NCBI RefSeq assembly: GCF_001747405.1
Contig: NZ_CP017305.1
Coordinates: forward strand, 2,250,001-2,314,000
Reading direction: 5' to 3'
DNA length: 64,000 nucleotides
Origin: Chlorobaculum limnaeum
Lineage (GTDB): Bacteria > Bacteroidota > Chlorobiia > Chlorobiales > Chlorobiaceae
Shown: piece by piece, positions 63,620-64,000 of the stretch
Position numbering within the stretch: position 1 is the first letter of the stretch
Layout of the letters: every line of letters starts with the position of its first letter
The notes under the pieces: model-generated
Database searches by the model: none
The model's input: the letters and a program-made list of their open reading frames with translations, nothing else
What the model was told of the DNA's origin: nothing
Made by a program: the position numbers and the translations under genes

Positions 63620-64000
63620 TTAGTAATTGAGAATCAGTCTCGGCGAGTGATCGTTCAGGTTTTCACCCCCCTCTTTGAGAAGCCCCTCGCGGTCGAGCGC
63701 CTCGCACGACGCCTCGAATTCGCGGAGCAGTTCGACGATCACCGCCGGGTCAGGTTCGCGCACCAGAAGGTTGCGAACTTTCGAGACGCCCGGCAACCCT
63801 TTCAGGTAGGTCGAGTAGTGGCGGCGCATTTCAAGCACGCCATGCTTCTCGCCCTTGTACTCCAGCGACAGGCGCAAGTGCTCACGCGCAGCTTCGATCC
63901 GGTCGCGGTAGGAAGGAGCCGGAAGTCGTTCGCCTGTTTTGACCAGACTTTTGGCCTGCGCGAAGATGAAGGGATTGCCGATGGAGCCGCGCCCGATCAT
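63620..64000 (-). CDS. dusB: tRNA-dihydrouridine synthase, C-terminal part (window edge)
   Basis: The last ~126 residues of a Dus flavoenzyme reducing uridine in tRNA D-loops. IGRGSIGNPFIF is the conserved barrel-end phosphate/FMN-binding motif, and HLRLSLEYKGEKHGVLEMRRHYSTYLKGLPGVSKVRNLL is the Dus helical domain (DusB branch). The start is beyond base 64000. Confidence 0.88.
   Translation of the reverse strand: MIGRGSIGNPFIFAQAKSLVKTGERLPAPSYRDRIEAAREHLRLSLEYKGEKHGVLEMRRHYSTYLKGLPGVSKVRNLLVREPDPAVIVELLREFEASCEALDREGLLKEGGENLNDHSPRLILNY

Overview
The window looks like a chromosomal segment of a green sulfur bacterium (Chlorobiaceae, probably Chlorobaculum-like). The basis is a GC-rich, densely packed core, a group 3b [NiFe] sulfhydrogenase operon, a B12-binding radical SAM protein of the bacteriochlorophyll/hopanoid methylase type, and many dispersed palindromic repeats. 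Genus is an inference. No rRNA, tRNA or CRISPR array was recognised.

Core regions. Positions 1-5.3 kb carry an oxidative pentose phosphate group (partial pgl; gnd-zwf overlapping by 4 bp on the minus strand). Positions 5.6-26.2 kb hold an amidoligase/M14 hydrolase pair, a glycosyltransferase, an aminoacyl-tRNA deacylase, a patatin, an aldehyde dehydrogenase, TerC, a Lon-like protease, a universal stress protein, an AhpD-like protein, MarC, a SpoU methyltransferase, a U32 peptidase and the hydBGDA hydrogenase operon. Positions 31.5-44.4 kb hold an SDR, FKBP, MscS, a protoporphyrinogen-oxidase-like protein, a gamma carbonic anhydrase, lptB, the radical SAM protein, an RRM protein, an HD hydrolase and an alpha/beta hydrolase. 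Positions 52.8-64 kb hold aroA, rpsU, a CBS-like pseudoenzyme, alr, an HhH protein, asd and partial dusB.

Accessory regions are AT-rich. They are a frameshifted DUF2971 gene (0.6-1.25 kb), a REP-associated Y1 transposase among palindromes (1.8-2.9 kb), a Gabija-like pair (27.2-31.0 kb), a cassette array (44.4-51.2 kb), toxin-antitoxin genes (51.3-52.5 kb), and a recent ISL3-family insertion next to a Shedu gene (59.6-62.3 kb).

The most notable structure is 44.4-51.2 kb. A Xer-like tyrosine recombinase, not of the IntI type and interrupted by an in-frame stop, is followed by two cassettes in the same orientation. Each cassette ends in a ~130-bp imperfect palindrome, and each has its own private pair of 10-bp terminal inverted repeats, which is the logic of integron attC cassettes. 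One cassette encodes a compact operon of three TIR or TIR-like proteins plus a single-pass membrane protein, without a ThsA homologue: a candidate undescribed anti-phage system. A second, inverted and decayed copy of the platform ends (5' end of the recombinase gene, 3' end of the alpha/beta hydrolase) brackets the Gabija-like genes at 26.85-31.15 kb. The same locus therefore seems to have existed twice with different defence cargo.
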